DNA of 64,000 bases from Polytrichum commune. Lineage: Eukaryota; Streptophyta; Polytrichopsida; Polytrichales; Polytrichaceae. Below the pieces are notes generated by a model. That model did no database searches, was not told the DNA's origin, and worked only from the letters and a program-made list of their open reading frames with translations. Made by a program: the position numbers and the translations under genes. Where the stretch lies: contig OX485803.1 of assembly GCA_950295325.1 (NCBI GenBank), positions 35,913,554 to 35,977,553 on the forward strand, written 5' to 3'. Shown here in pieces: positions 21,328 through 32,188 of this stretch (position 1 is the stretch's first letter; every line of letters begins with the position of its first letter).

Positions 21328-21652
21328 GGATTTTGTGGATGTTTACCACATGTTTTAGTGGTAAAGTTGTTATTTAGTTGGTTGGAAATTTTATGGGATT
21401 GAAAATCACATTGAAAGAGTTATCCAAGAATTCAACATAAATTGTTGAAGGCGATTAAGGATGGGGCTCAAATTGCACCCAGCCTATAGTTCTTGGATTA
21501 CTTTCTCAATCATGAGTTTAATTCCCTAGATTACCACTACCCAATTGAATATGTATAGATGTAGCAACAACTTCATCATGTTCAACAACTCTACCGATGA
21601 GTGTGTTTGTTCCTAGCCGATTGGAGGGGCTCCTTATCTGCTAGTGGGGGCA
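21328..21652 (+). other. 3' untranslated segment with a candidate polypurine tract
   Basis: No gene. A short purine-rich tract, agtgggggca (about 21643-21652), lies directly before block B1 and is the best candidate for the plus-strand primer. It is weak, being broken by T and C. Confidence 0.4.
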
Positions 21653-21759
21653 CTTGAAGAGGTGGTTGTTTAGCATTTTAGTTTGCTATTTTATTTTGCT
21701 AATTGATGTTGACGCCGACACTCGATCTGTTGTGTTTAACGATCTTAGTTTACACGACA
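21653..21759 (+). repeat. Terminal repeat block B1
   Basis: 107 bp from cttgaagaggtggttg to acacgaca, identical to 22194-22300 except for one base (gacgccgac against gacgacgac). It is followed by gc and then block A2, so the junction gacagctgtc is a perfect 10-bp palindrome. Confidence 0.9.
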
Positions 21760-21761
21760 GC

Positions 21762-22193
21762 TGTCACGTGAGGTGATATCGGGGGCTAAGTCACGTCAAT
21801 TTAGGAGTAAATGGACTCCATTAGGAGTCCATGTGTGTTAGGATGAGTAACGGACTCCATTGGGAGTCCTAGTTAGTTGTTCATCCCCTCCATGGATGAA
21901 CTCCACATAGGATTGGGGTTGTATGGAGAGGAAGGCCTCTTGACTTGCCATTGTTGTCAAGTCAAATCTTGTGAGTGTGTTTTCAGAGAGAGAGAGCTTG
22001 TTGTTGCTTTCTCATGGCTATGGTGTAGTAGATTATGAGTAAAGCCTTTGCATTCTTTCTCCACCACTTGCACTCTTGGATTCTCCCTTCGTGGAGTGAG
22101 AGATAGCTTGACTCTTGTGTGTGAATTTTAGAGTTTCTTAAGCTTTGTAAGGAGACATTTTAGTTTCTTAAGCTTGGAGAGAGAAACCCTCAT
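21762..22193 (+). repeat. Terminal repeat block A2
   Basis: 432 bp, one difference from A1. At the position of AATAAA in A1, A2 reads AGTAAA (22038-22043), which may weaken 3' end formation. A2 is followed directly by B2. Confidence 0.9.
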
Positions 22194-22300
22194 CTTGAAG
22201 AGGTGGTTGTTTAGCATTTTAGTTTGCTATTTTATTTTGCTAATTGATGTTGACGACGACACTCGATCTGTTGTGTTTAACGATCTTAGTTTACACGACA
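22194..22300 (+). repeat. Terminal repeat block B2, right end of the element
   Basis: Second copy of block B. It ends in ACGACA and is followed by the target duplication tcaatgt (22301-22307). No B copy exists at the left end of the element. Confidence 0.9.
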
Positions 22301-23518
22301 TCAATGTAGATGATATATATATCTTGATTCATAAATATTGCATCTTATAACGCTGCGATGAGTAGTCCAAGTTGTCTGGATGTTCCTCTTTCTGCTCTGA
22401 ATCCTTCTTGGCTATCATGCAGTATTTGGTGTTTTTTACCATAAGCAGAGAGGATTGAAGTTATTGTGCTTGTATATAATTTATATATGGTGTTAGCTAG
22501 TGCAATAGGTATGTGGTTAGTAAGTTGTGATGAATCACCTTTCTTATATAATAGAATTGTTATACTAGTTTTCCATGATGCGGGAATTTGTTTTTGTTTG
22601 TAACAGTATTTAAAAAATAGAAAGAATAATTTGTAGAATTGGGGGCATATTTTTTAGAATTGAATTAGGAATTTTTTCTGGGCATGGGACTTTGTTATCT
22701 CCTAGATTTTTAAGATAGAAGTCGTATGTTTCTTGGTCAAAGTATGTGTGTAGAGGAGTTTGGGGTTCTCCACGTTGGTCAATCGTGAATCCTTCTGAGT
22801 CATGCGATGGATATTGCCTAACGCCACATGTGCAGTGCGGAGGGTGAGTATTTTGATAGTGGCATGAGAGTATTGTTGGACGGTTACAGATGAATTATTG
22901 AGTGTATATTTATTTTGCAATATCTTTAAGGCTAGTTAGGATATTATTTTGTCTATCAGTGATGAAGTCGAGAGGTGATGTTTCGGAATGTTTGAAGATT
23001 TTCCTATTTATTTATTTTTGGGTTTTTTCATACATCTGGCGGTATTTTGATACAACTTTTAGAATACAATCATTGGTGTATTTTGTGGTGATTGCCCTAG
23101 CTTCTTTATTGGTGGTTTTTGCGATAACAGCTATGACGTCAATCCATTCATTTGGGGGGGTGGATGTGGGATTTGCATATTTTGGTGGTTTCGGATTTCG
23201 TTTAAGATGGGGTGAAATTACTAGTGTGGGTTATTTTTTGCAATGTATATAGTTTTTCTAATAAGATGGTATGTGTCAAGGTGTTTTTTTCCATTCTATA
23301 GCTAGTTTTCGTGGTAGAAAACCACCTTGTTGTATTGTTATGTTCGTGAGGTATGGTATTGGGGCTGTTTTACAAGTTTTTTTAATGGTTTTTGAAATTT
23401 TGTCTACAATATTGCCTAATGATGTACATGCTTCTTGCCATTGACCAGGGGTGAGGTGGTTGTAGTTCTCTAGTAGTCTGGTTACTTCGTTTAGTTGCGT
23501 GAAATTTTCTTCGAATAA
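22301..23518 (-). pseudogene. LINE sequence between endonuclease and RT, including RT N-terminus
   Basis: Minus-strand coding remnants lead into the RT domain: the frame near 22301-22345 ends in YIIYID and continues across the insertion as FKNAFGSID. Upstream parts are fragmented. The composition (G/T-rich plus strand) matches the rest of the LINE. The longest minus-strand piece is at 22920-22702. Confidence 0.6.
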
Positions 23519-24395
23519 TTATATGTTAAATTTTTCTAAGTTTTCCGGTGGAATCAGAGTTAGTATTCTAGCTAGTGTGATATTTGCGGGGAGTGGGGGT
23601 CTAGCTATAAGTATGTTTTGGGGTATGTGTAAGGTGACTGGGTAGTGGTCTGAGTTTAGATTCATGTTTGTGTTTGTTTTAGAGGTAAATCTGCTGTTGT
23701 TTGGTAAGTTGATATTGAAACCGTCTATAAGGTTGATTGATATATAATTATAGCCTCCTTGTCTGGAGAGGTTAGTGTTTGTTGAAATATATTCAAGATT
23801 GAGAGTTGTGGTGAAGTTTTTCATTAGATGTCTTCTTCTTGTGGTGGTGTATTGATTTTGTTATTTTATCTTCCAGTAAGTGCAATGTCTCAGTTAAAAT
23901 CGCCACATAGGATGCGTATGTGGTTTGGGTGTTCAGTGATTTGGTCGGTGATTGCGGTTTTGAGGTAAGGGATGAGGTGGGTGTCTTCTAAGTGTGTGGG
24001 CATATACATGTGTATGATTAGCCATGGTAGTAATGGGTGGTTGTTTATTTTTATTATTTGTAGATACGGGGAGATGCTTGCTGGCGTAGGAATCTTGGTG
24101 ATGTTTCCAGGAAATGCATATTTGTTATGAATAAATGTGAGTAGGCCACCTCTTCCGGGGTGTAAGACATTCTTTGTTGTATACATCTCGTGATAGCATA
24201 TGTATTATTAAAAATGAATTTGTATTCATGAAATAAATTCTACATATATTTAGTGGATTTGGTTGCTGTGAGTTTGGTTTCCTGGATATTTATAATTGTT
24301 GTATTTCTAATGGAGTTATTTATTAAGCTTCGTAAATTTGGTAAGGGTATGTTAAGTGATGAGGCATTCCAAGTTATTATGTTTGTTTCATGGTT
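23519..24395 (-). pseudogene. LINE APE-type endonuclease domain, interrupted by stops
   Basis: Five APE-family signatures occur in order on the minus strand: ITWNASSL near 24380, INIQETKL near 24290, HMYMPTH near 24010, CGDFN at about 23890 and NSDHYPVTLHI near 23640. These are the metal- and DNA-binding residues of the exonuclease-endonuclease-phosphatase fold used by most LINEs to nick the target. At least three nonsense codons or frame changes separate them, so the copy is dead. Confidence 0.82.
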
Positions 24396-25842
24396 GGTGT
24401 TGGTTCTTGGGGCTGGTGTGGGGATATTTGGGAGTGGAGGTGGGTATAAGTATTCGTTTATGTTTTCTAAGCAACGGAATGATTCGGTTATTAATTTATT
24501 TGGGAGAAAAGATAATTTTGTTTGGAGTGTGATTGGTGTAGGTGGAGTCTCTTGGTTATGAATAGATTTAAATTAATTCAATATGTATTGAGTTTTTGGG
24601 GTGTATTATACCCGAGTTATTTTTAAAAAATATTGTGTATGGGTGTTGTGTTAGAATGTGCCGTTCGGGGGGTTGTTAAGGTTGGCTAGTCTAATAATTA
24701 GTGAGTTAGTCCATATATTGTTAAAGTGGTAAAGGTGGGGTTGGGCTAGTATGTTATTGCATGTGTTTATTGAGGGGTTTATAGTAATGACTAAAGTATA
24801 TAGTATGTGAGTTGATGGGGAATAATTTTGTGTTTGGATGTATTGATGTATGTGTGGGTATGTAGTGATTGTTTGGTGATGTAGTAGGTGATTATGTTTT
24901 AGTATGGGGGCGAACGTGCTTGCTATGTATTGATATTTGGGTTGTAGTTTTATTGTTGTGGAATAAAATATGCTTGAGCTGTCTTTTTATGTGTAGCGGG
25001 GTGTGTGCGTAAAATATTAGGCATTGGTCCGGAGTTGAGTTCTATATCTCCACATTGTAATAAGAATGGTTAACTTATTAATGAAGTTTTATCCATGAAG
25101 TTGGAGTGTTTTTGCTTTTTGCTTATTTATTTTTTGATATTTTGTAAGTACGAATTTAGTTGTAGTAAAGAGGTTGGGTAAGGCGGATATTTTGTTTACA
25201 AGTTGTTTAGATGAAAAATGTGTATTTGCGTTGTCTTTAGGTATGTCCTTTGTTATTGTGTTAGGTATCCAATTGTTTGTAAATTGGCGAGGCCGGTAGG
25301 CCGAGGCCGTTTTGTGTTTATGTTAAAGACCTTGTTTCGGCTGGGGTTTGTATTTTGGATAAAATTTATCTTTTGTGTTTATGTAGAAGGTGTGATAGAT
25401 GTTGTGGTAGTGTGGGTGTCTTATTTATTTTATTTTGTGGCGAGGCCGGTAGGCCGAGGCCTTTTGGTGCTTTGTTTGATGCTTTGTAGGGTGTTTGGTA
25501 TATTTTATTTTGGTTTTTGTTATGAATTGTCTTTTTGTTTTTGTGTATGTTTTTGTTTGTGTGTGCGTCTTTTTGTTATGCGTTAGAAGTTGTTTGTTTA
25601 TTTGTGTGTTTTTTTTAATGTATTCAATAATTGCATTTGTTTTTATTTTTATTTTATATGTTTTTATTTTTAGAATAATATTGATAAATACTATGTTTAT
25701 TTTGTTTACATTAAGTATTAATATTTTGTGTATTTTTCGTATAGTATTTCATAATACTATGCAATATTTGTATTGGGATTTGTTGTTTTTGTATATAAAT
25801 ATACTTTTATTTTGTATTTTCTTGTCGCTACGTATGTCAAAA
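24396..25842. other. G/T-rich non-coding stretch within the LINE
   Basis: No gene is supported on either strand. The plus strand is strongly G/T-rich. A 23-bp GC-rich motif, ggcgaggccggtaggccgag plus gcc, occurs twice in direct orientation (about 25287 and 25439), standing out from its AT-rich surroundings. It may be an internal spacer of the LINE or part of another insertion. Confidence 0.5.
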
Positions 25843-27732
25843 CTAGTTTGACGTATCCATGTTACCTTCTATTTCGGATGTGTCGGGGTGATCGACTTGG
25901 AGAGTTTCCAAGGGGATGCGCATTTGTTTTTGAAGGAGTGCAATATGTATTTTTGAGTTGCGGTTTGATTTTGCTTGGACTTTGTCGGCATACATTCTTG
26001 CTTCTTCTATAACCTCTTCTTTGAGAAGGCTCATTTCTTTGCGTATTATCACTGCCCCTTTATTCACCACCTCTTCTACCATTTTGCTCAGGTTTTGTGC
26101 AGCCTTTTGAAGTCCGCTTTTGTGTAGGCTTTTGAAGGAGCATTCTCCATTGCTTGAATTGTGTTGGCGAGTGCGGTGTTAACATCAGAAAACCCTAGCC
26201 TAGTAAGTTCTATTGTGAAAGGGGCGTCAATTCCATCTAGACTTTTGGGATGGGGTGAAAATTCCACATATTTACCAAGAATCGGGTGATTTTGTTTTAT
26301 ATATTTCTTATAGACTACTTCATTTAGACATTACACATTGCATGACCCCACATGTTTCCCTTTCTCCAATCGGAAGAAGATACCCGCCACATTTTTTTCT
26401 CCAAAAAACTTCTTTATACCCTCTTCTAAGGCTGCGGTTGTTTTGGTTTTGTTTAGATTTTTTGCAATTAAAACCACCGAATTTTTTCTAGCCTTGTCAT
26501 CCTCAGAGAGTTTTTCTGTGCTAGTAAAGTTAATTTCCGTGATTTTATTGAAGAATGAAATCTTGTAAGTTTTGATTTTCTTTGCTTGGTCCGGGGATGG
26601 GGTTTTTATCCATGCAAATTCGGCACTATCATTTTCTTGTACATTGGTAATTTCAAACTCATATCCTCGTTTGAAACTATCTTTTACAATCTCTTCATGA
26701 AGTTGAAACCATTTTTTGTCTTTAAGTGTTGGGCTAGAAATTTTGACTGAGAGTAGGCTTGCAATGGCTATTGAATCGAACGATTTAAATACCTTTCCCT
26801 TACAATAGGTTGTATTATCTAATTTAAGGATAAATGACCTTGTACCTTGTAGAAGGTCATTAGCATCTTTCATTGGATTTTTAAGGTGGATTTTGAATGT
26901 GCCATTCCACCTCTTGGAGCCATGGAAACAAAAGATAGCTATCGGTTTTCCTAGCATTTCTCCTAATTCAATGTTCATGATTTTTAATCTAGCCTCTGTT
27001 TTTGCATGTATTTCATCTCTTGACAAATTCCGGTCACATAACTCAAATGTTATAGCTACTTGATAGTCTAGAGCAAATCCTCCCTCATCCACCTCCACAT
27101 CAAAGGGGACTTGGGGTAAGATTGAAATGCCCACCTTCTTTTCCATCTATTATCTTAGAAGGCCAAGCTTCTTGGGGAATGTATGGAAAGGAGGGGACTG
27201 CCTCTAGATGTTCCAATGCCTCATCATGTGTCATCCCGAATTTGGCAAGTTCACTAACGGAAAGTGTTGGTTCTAGTGGTTCACCATTTTCACATGCAAT
27301 TGTATTTAGTGCGTGATATCCAAGCCAAAAGGGGGGGCGTTGGGGTATAATTTCTTTGCCCTTTGCCTTCTTTTGACTGGACACAACCATAACACCAACT
27401 TGCCGTTTTTGACCATTCAACATTATGTCCATATTATCATTTTTTTGCTCAAACAATTTCCTAGTAGTGGCAACAACATTTGTTGATGTAGACATTCTGT
27501 TACAAGTATAATGTTTTAGTAAGTGACATAGTTGTTGTGGAGAAAGAGCAAAGTTTATCACCCCTATTTCAAATCCATTCCACAAATTAAGTTGTGGGCC
27601 GTCTTGGATATTGATTTTTGGAAAAAAGCAAGCATGTGATGTGTGTGAGTTTACACCATGGGAGATTATCCAATATGAGGTGGCTATGAGCCAAAGGACA
27701 AGAGTAATGTTGGTTGCATAAGCAACCTTCAT
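25843..27732 (-). pseudogene. LINE ORF1-like protein, broken frames
   Basis: Three minus-strand open stretches follow one another: 27732-27100, 27146-26331 and 26082-25843. The middle one contains NSVVLIAKNLNKTKTTA and KFFGEKNVAGIFFRL, resembling an RNA-recognition motif, which is common in ORF1 proteins of plant and algal LINEs. After a TAA at about 26331 the same frame continues for some 60 codons, then shifts into a charged helical stretch (KEMSLLKEEVIEEARMYAD) that could be a coiled coil. A likelier start for the first stretch is the internal MSTSTNVVATT. The link to the LINE is by position and strand only. Confidence 0.55.
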
Positions 27733-27759
27733 TATTAACTAACTTGCCTACTTCTACTT

Positions 27760-29590
27760 CTAGGAATTAAAAAAATGCTATGTGCCTAATGGGCTATTGT
27801 GTGTGTGCAATCTAAGTGAAGGGCTACTATAATGAAATGAAATTTTTGTTTGTGAATTTATGTGCATGTGTGTGCACTATGTGAGAAATACTCCAATGTG
27901 GGTGACTATCTTACTAAGTAAGTGCTTTCTAAGCACACCTATATAATTGATGGGTGGTTAGAAACTTTACCTTGACAGCAGCCGTAGCAGTGAAAATGTC
28001 TGCAGCAATAGCAATAGTCGTTTGCAACAGTAGAACAGCAGGAAAATGTGTTTGACAACAACAACAACAACGAAAAAAAGTTTGTAGCAGTAGGGCAATA
28101 ACAAATATTTTGCAGCAGCAGCAGCTCCCCTGGTCGTCAAAGTAGAAGATCTTCAATTGTCAATGTTCCTTCGGTTTCGGCAGCTCCCGTCTGTATGTTT
28201 GAGTTCTGCTAGGCGACAGTAGGAGCCCCAATCAGTTGCTCAAAGAATCCTTCAGCAGTTGTTGACGACGCCGCAACAACAACCCGTGGTCAGCTCCTCG
28301 CTCAAACAACAGGATGGTCGTTCGGCACCGGCAACAGTTTTGGTGAGGTGTGCAGACAGACAACATGTTCGATGCAGTATACGACAACAATTTTGGTGAG
28401 GTGTGCAGACAAACAGCAGGTTTGGTGCAGTATACCGGCAACAGTTTCGGTGAGGTATGCTGGCAGCGACTTCTGTGAAGTGTGCAGGCAACAACTACAT
28501 GCTTTTGTAGCCTCTCTTGTCAAGCATGTGTTATGGGTTTCGGGGCCTTAGTTGATTTCGGCAGCTACGAAGGTTCTGTTTGGAGGTTTTTGATTTTTTC
28601 TTTTGTCTAAGTAATCTGGTGCATGAGGTTTTGTACTTCTAGCTCGCCGGTTTTACAGGGGAACTAGGATTTATGTGCGGTCTGTAAGAGAAAGGCTTAC
28701 TGAGCCGGACTAATGTGACTGTAAGGGGAGCTTTGATTGTGTATGGGTGAGTTGTGGGAAGCGGCGAGCGGACTAGGGAGAGGCGATTTGGATATGGGCG
28801 AGTGAGAGAGTACTAAACAAATATGTCTTAGACTATGAAGAACTATTATGAGTGCATTTGGGTAAGAGTACTGTGCAGTTTACGAAGAAGCAATTTTCTA
28901 TGAATCTTGATCAAACAATGGGAAAGCGATTTAGATCTTTGAGAGTGAGAGATTGGTGAACCAACAAGAGTGAGGTTATGTAGAGCAGCTATGGGTATGT
29001 GTGGGTAAGACTGCTGTGTTTAGTCTGCAAAGGAACAATTTCTACGAATCTTGATCAATCAGTGAGGATACGACTTAGATCTATGAGAGTGAGGGAGTAG
29101 CGAACCAATGAGATAAGGTTGCGAGGAGCAGCTATGAATGTGTGTGCGTAAGACCACTATGATTGGTTTGTGAGAGAACAAACTAGAGATCGAATCGTAA
29201 CTTGCAGTGCTTGGATCTGGTGTTGATCTTCGCTGCAATAGCGACTCCGGCGACTTGGTCTTTTTCTTTGGTGGCTGCCTCAGAACGTTGGATGGGGGCG
29301 ACTTGGGTGTATGTCTCAGGGCGCTAGTGGGTGGTGACTCCGGCGACTTCGGCTCTAGTACTTCATTGGATGTCTGGCATGGGCGTCGGGGGGAGATGTC
29401 CGCAACAACTTCGGCGTCTGTACTTCGCAGGTTTGCTTCGCCAAGAAGCTAACTTCGGCGGCTCGGCTTCAAATATGTTGTGGCTTCTCTTCAGGGATGT
29501 TGACTTCGGTGATTCGGCTTCTGTACTCAGTGGCTGTTTGGCGTGGCGTCGGGGGAAGATATATGAGAGTGAGTGGGAAGGGGGGAAAGT
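27760..29590. repeat. Non-coding region with several short tandem repeats
   Basis: About 27970-28120 is rich in CAG/CAA triplets. About 28330-28490 holds three or four copies of a roughly 54-bp unit marked by ggtgaggtgtgcagac and gcagtata. About 28790-29180 holds two to three copies of a roughly 150-bp unit marked by gaatcttgatcaa and tagatct. About 29220-29560 repeats short ttcggcg-type motifs. Open frames here are by-products of the repeats. Confidence 0.6.
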
Positions 29591-29592
29591 TA

Positions 29593-29745
29593 GTATGCGA
29601 GCGGAGAGCGGCGATTTGGAGAGCGGAGAACTCCATTTGAGACATGAATTGAGAGGGGAAATGCACCTATAACCGTGAGATTATGGGTTTAGGGTAGAGC
29701 TATTTTTAGAAATTTTTATGAGTTAGGGTCTCTATTACCGTGGAA
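29593..29745 (+). repeat. Left inverted repeat of the Mutator-like candidate
   Basis: It pairs with the reverse complement of 47325-47461. The first roughly 30 bp are well conserved apart from a moved agagcgg unit; the rest is patchy. Confidence 0.5.
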
Positions 29746-30812
29746 ATAGAACAACATTTCCCCATTTGAAACGTTTACATATTTTTGAAACATATATATA
29801 TTATAATAAAATACAAAATTAGGGCTTACATCACTATTACGTCATAAATACAATTACCAAACTTGTGTACTATAGTACATATCACTGTAAATCAAATAAA
29901 AATTACTATATGAAGGAAACACAAAGGAGGTATGTGAAAAGAATTCCCCACATATAGTCCACTCTATTAATAATACACCTATAAATGTTAACCCTTTCTA
30001 ATTGTTAACTTTATTCTACTCCCCACATATTGCACACTTTTAAATTTGACTCTATATATGTTAACGAATGAAATGCAACCATAACTACTCTTTGGAAAGA
30101 CTACGTTTGGCTACGTTTAGTTCTAGTGACGGAAGTGTAAGAATGGAGGCACATGAGAACTTCCATTAGAAGGTACATGGAAACACGTTCATGTGGGTGT
30201 CCAAGTATGTGGGTTTGTTGGTGCAAATTGAGAAATATTTGCAAGTTGTACATGCCCATGATTCATACTTCACCCATGATTTCTAAACTTCATATTGAAT
30301 AAAGTTTTGATTGGGTTTGCAATTTTATGAATGGTATTCTCTCACAAGGACTCTTCAAAAATGCTTATATTTATAAATGTTAAGATTTGTATATTGGTCG
30401 ATAAAACAATTTTATAATTGGTAACTGTTAACACCTTAATAAATGTTAACTATGATCGTTTCCCGAGGGTTAACATTTGAGGGTGAACATTATAGAAAGT
30501 GTTGTGTGGTGTGCAACTTAAGTATTATTGAGTATTTATGATTTAGTGAAACAAGGAGGAGGTGTGTGAGGCACCAACTTTATATTTGAATGGGTGGATG
30601 CTACATTAGCGGTTAAGATTGTGAGAGGCATACCGTTTAGGGATACTTGAACTATACTTAAGGGCTAATCCACAAACTAAAAATATTTACAATAATAATT
30701 GAAAAATGCAATGCGGGTTGACATTATGGGAATGAAATAAAGAAGAGCAAGTATGAGACTTGCGCCGGAAATCTAAAAGCCAAAAATAATACAATCCAAT
30801 ACAAAATGGAGT
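29746..30812. other. AT-rich stretch without supported genes
   Basis: I see no coding region, RNA gene or clear repeat here. Confidence 0.5.
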
Positions 30813-31378
30813 TCAAGGAATAAACTCATCCTCACTCTCCGAAGCACTTTGATCTATGTATCTAAGTACTCTTGGATCGTATCTCTCACATGGACTAGAA
30901 GAGGCACTAGAGGTTTGGGAGGAGTATTTGGCATAAGCTACTGCCATATCCTCGGCATAAGAAGGAAGTCGCATGGTAGGACTAGTCGGCGAGCCGAAGT
31001 ATTGATCCATCAGACTGCACCAACAGAGGAGAAATTACGATTGTTAGAATACTTCCAATCAAATGCAACATACTCAACATTAAGTTTAAGATGACAACAA
31101 ACTTACTCACATAGATTAACTGCACCCTGTTGAGGGAGGGCATCGTCATCGTCCTCGTCAAGGTCTACAACGTGAGTTGGATCGACCCCTAGAGTGTCGC
31201 GCACCTCTCCATGAGGAGTGGCCGAAACACCATGGGCACAAGGGGGACCCCGGAGTGACACCCGGGACTTGTGGCGCCGTTGGTGAGAGGGCCCAAGTGA
31301 TCCTAGTGTGGGTGAGGTCCCCGGGCGTTGGGAGCGCCTCCCATCCACGAAGACTAGGAGGCACAAGGGTAAGGCCAT
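30813..31378 (-). CDS. Possible C-terminal exons of the ParB/methylase-like gene
   Basis: Two minus-strand open pieces have an acidic, host-like character: THVVDLDEDDDDALPQQG, ending near a good donor (t/GTGAGTAAG at about 31111), and a downstream piece ending SASESEDEFIP-stop at 30813. An acceptor (ttggtgcag) lies at about 31020. The phases do not join cleanly with the donor I can see, so a third junction or a mutation would be needed. They may be the acidic tail of the methylase-like gene or unrelated. Confidence 0.25.
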
Positions 31379-32188
31379 GAGCTATGCGTAGCTCATGGCG
31401 TGGTGATTCTAGAATGCTCAAGAACACCTCAATCGGAGGTGTGAGCTAGGAGTTATGGCCATTTGAGTGGGGCGCTGTCCCGGGACAGCGCCCTGCTACA
31501 GCAGTGCCTGGGAGTGATTCCCGGGACTGCCAAGGTTCAAACAGGCATAACTTCCTCACCACTTGCCCGAATGGGGCAAGTGAGGAGTCCATCGGCATCT
31601 ACGTGAAGCGTAGATGAAGATGGAGTGGTTGGTTGCTGGAATCAGACATCATACAAGGAAGTTATGATGGTCTGAAGCTGCTGGGGGCTTCTAGGCCCAG
31701 CGGCTAAGGGAAAATGTCCACTTGGCCCCAACTCTTGGTAGAGAGACAAGAGGTTGGTTGACGGTGGGGTAGGGGCCCCGCGTAGAGTCCTAGAGGCTTA
31801 TATGGGTGAGGTGGTGTGGCCTCACCCACCCGAGGCCGAACGGCAAGGACTCCATGGGCCTTGGCCCAATGTGAGGCCATAGTTGCCTAGTATGGTTCGG
31901 GTTGTTGTAGTGTTGCTCCGGCAATGCGATGATCAACATGGGATTGGACTTCCATGGATGGAAGTCCACATGTAGGAATGGGTTACCGATGAAGGGGTGA
32001 GTCCCGAAAGCAAAGTAGGAGGGTTGGTTCCCTCCTATGAACTATAAGGTCCGGGGTAGGAGGAGCTAATCATTAGCATGGCGGAATGCGAATGGTTAGC
32101 GCTCGTAACCTTTGCTAGAATTGAAAATTGGCAAGATTGTCAAGGGGGGCTAGCAAGGGTTGCGACATAGAGACTCCGAGGCTGCGAC
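31379..32188. other. GC-rich segment with palindromes, possibly an inserted LTR-like sequence
   Basis: No gene is supported. It contains a perfect 24-bp palindrome at 31470-31493 and the shorter inverted repeat ggacttccatggatggaagtcc near 31947, which resembles the ggactcc palindromes of the gypsy LTR in style but not sequence. The composition differs from the flanking exons, suggesting an insertion in the 3' part of the methylase-like gene. Confidence 0.35.
31470..31493. repeat. Perfect 24-bp palindrome
   Basis: gggcgctgtccc is followed immediately by its exact reverse complement gggacagcgccc. It could be a hairpin in RNA or a cruciform site; no function is known. Confidence 0.8.

Larger units (their letters stand above)
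12474..22300 (+). mobile_element. Ty3/gypsy-type retrotransposon encoding a DNA methyltransferase and a PHD finger
   Basis: This is a 9.8-kb insertion into the LINE. The order of coding parts is Gag with two zinc knuckles, retropepsin, C5 cytosine methyltransferase, reverse transcriptase, RNase H, HHCC/DDE integrase and PHD finger. RT-before-integrase order marks it as Ty3/gypsy. No chromodomain is seen; the PHD finger sits where chromoviruses carry one. Terminal repeats are split: a 432-bp block A at 12474 and 21762, and a 107-bp block B at 21653 and 22194, so the copy reads A1-body-B1-A2-B2. Each pair differs by one base, so the insertion is recent. Outer flanks carry a target duplication. 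Confidence 0.93.
8190..27740 (-). mobile_element. Degraded dual-endonuclease LINE (Dualen/RandI-like), split by a nested LTR element
   Basis: Reading on the minus strand, the element carries ORF1-like sequence (27.7-25.8 kb), an APE-type endonuclease (24.4-23.5 kb), reverse transcriptase (from about 23.4 kb across the insertion to 11.3 kb), RNase H (9.9-9.1 kb) and a C-terminal CCHC motif with an R2-type restriction-like endonuclease (9.0-8.2 kb). Having both endonuclease types plus RNase H is the defining layout of Dualen/RandI elements, first described in Chlamydomonas. The frame is broken by many stops and shifts. The plus strand is strikingly rich in G and T, so the coding strand is A- and C-rich. 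The Ty3/gypsy element at 12474-22300 interrupts the RT domain. The outer ends are not defined precisely. Confidence 0.75.

Noticed and set aside
25218-25851. Plus-strand hydrophobic frames suggesting a membrane protein
   Set aside because: Low-complexity T/G-rich sequence within LINE-derived DNA; frames overlap without a credible start or motif.
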